Source: Curvibacter sp. GWA2_64_110
Lineage (GTDB): Bacteria; Pseudomonadota; Gammaproteobacteria; Burkholderiales; Burkholderiaceae_C
Length of the DNA stretch: 64,000 bases
NCBI GenBank assembly: GCA_001797315.1
Contig: MGPC01000014.1
Location: 1 to 64,000 of the forward strand
Direction: 5' to 3'
Shown: positions 63,288 through 64,000 of the stretch, piece after piece
Numbering within the stretch: the first letter of the stretch is position 1
How the letters are laid out: every line of letters begins with the position of its first letter
Program-made: the position numbers and the translations under genes
Notes under the pieces: model-generated
Database searches by the model: none
What the model was told of the DNA's origin: nothing
What the model saw: only the letters and a program-made list of their open reading frames with translations

Positions 63288-64000
63288 TCAATCTGCCTTG
63301 ATGCCGGCACTCTGGATCACGCGCGCCCACTTGGCGATGTCCTCGCGCAGGTACTTGTCGAATGCCTCGGGGTTCATCAGCAGGGGGGTTGCGCCCTGCT
63401 TGGCCCACAGCTGCCGCACCTCGGCCTGGCCGACGATTTTCCGGACCTCTTCGTTGAGCTTGTTCACCACCGCGACGGGCGTGCCCCTGGGTGCCATCAG
63501 GCCGAGCCAGATGGTGGCCTCGTAACCCGGCACGCCGGCTTCGTGCAGCGTCGGCACGTCAGGCAAGACCTCCGAACGCTGGCGGCCGCTGGTGGCGATG
63601 GCGCGCACCTTGCCGGCGCGGGCCTGCTCGGCCATGGTGGTCACGGCGTCGAACATCAGGTCGACCTGGCCGCCGATGACGTCGGTGCGTGCGCCTGAGC
63701 TGCCGCGGTAGGGGATGTGCACCAGGTAGATGCCGGCCATGCTCTTGAGCAGTTCGCCGGCCATGTGGTAGGGCGTGCCCGGGCCGCTGGAAGCGTAGTT
63801 GAGCTTGCCCGGCCGCTCCTTCGCCAGTCGCAGCACGTCCTGCAGGTTCTTCACCGGCAGCGAAGGGTGGGCCACCAGCAGCAGGTCCGAGTAGTTGACC
63901 GGTGCCACCGGGGCGAAGTCGCGCATCAGCTGGAACGGCTTGTTGGCGATGAGCGTCTCGTTCACCGTGTGGGTGTTGGACATCATCAGCAGGGTGTAGC
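63288..64000 (-). CDS. Bug/TctC-type solute-binding protein (5' end outside the window)
   Basis: At least 237 residues of a Bug-family protein are present; reading continues to the right edge through YTLLMMSN, so the signal peptide and first lobe strand lie beyond it. KLNYASSGPGTPYHMAGELLKSM (quoted by YASSGPGTPYHM) and PRGTPVAVVNKLNEE match the family. It is the third Bug protein in the window. It is followed by the ModA-like gene. Confidence 0.88.
   Translation of the reverse strand, partial: YTLLMMSNTHTVNETLIANKPFQLMRDFAPVAPVNYSDLLLVAHPSLPVKNLQDVLRLAKERPGKLNYASSGPGTPYHMAGELLKSMAGIYLVHIPYRGSSGARTDVIGGQVDLMFDAVTTMAEQARAGKVRAIATSGRQRSEVLPDVPTLHEAGVPGYEATIWLGLMAPRGTPVAVVNKLNEEVRKIVGQAEVRQLWAKQGATPLLMNPEAFDKYLREDIAKWARVIQSAGIKAD

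Overview
This window looks like a chromosomal segment of a betaproteobacterium, most likely of the Comamonadaceae (order Burkholderiales). The signs are slmA next to argB, several orphan Bug/TctC-type solute-binding proteins, a phasin beside a DUF1840 protein and an acyl-CoA-binding protein, a high-GC background, and intergenic repeats of a type I associate with that family. No rRNA, tRNA, CRISPR array or insertion sequence was seen.

Region 1 (1-3.9 kb) is core: a fumarylacetoacetate-hydrolase-family enzyme, slmA, argB, then an H-NS-like gene divergent from an rfaH homologue. Region 2 (3.9-40.8 kb) is one very long minus-strand surface-glycan locus of about 33 genes. In transcription order it has the dTDP-L-rhamnose genes rfbB-D-A-C; a GDP-mannose enzyme; a lipid-linked-glycan start set (GT4, PglC/WcaJ-like phosphosugar transferase, WbpM/PglF/CapD-like dehydratase); ugd, gmd, a sugar C-methyltransferase and a PglK-like ABC flippase; then a complete-looking legionaminic-acid-type nonulosonate block (legB, legC, acetyltransferase, neuC/neuB-like, a CBS-nucleotidyltransferase, a CMP-sugar synthetase) carrying an acetamidino-forming trio (WbpG-HisF-HisH). 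Last come sugar-tailoring SDRs, a UDP-xylose synthase, methyltransferases and glycosyltransferases. No Wzx, Wzy, Wzz, PglB or WaaL homologue is in the window.

A perfect 12-base ops element (the RfaH recruitment signal) lies at 32007-32018 in the leader of ugd, so the roughly 28 kb distal half of the locus is probably an RfaH-dependent transcript. The rfaH homologue sits at the far end of that transcript beside an H-NS-like silencer. A strong intrinsic terminator lies inside the predicted transcript at 12913-12934.

Region 3 (41-64 kb) is metabolic and transport DNA. It has a phasin-TetR-ACBP-DUF1840 set; a minus-strand operon with an acyl-CoA ligase, a full branched-chain-type ABC importer, a PaaK-like ligase and a TctC protein; a divergent Crp/Fnr regulator; an RNA pseudouridine synthase; htpG; a second full Liv-type importer on the plus strand; and, at the right edge, a ModA-like protein and a truncated TctC gene.

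The most unusual non-coding structure is at 55501-55687, between the pseudouridine synthase gene and htpG. Two long hairpins with unrelated stems carry 25-base loops, and 23 bases of one loop are perfectly complementary to the other.
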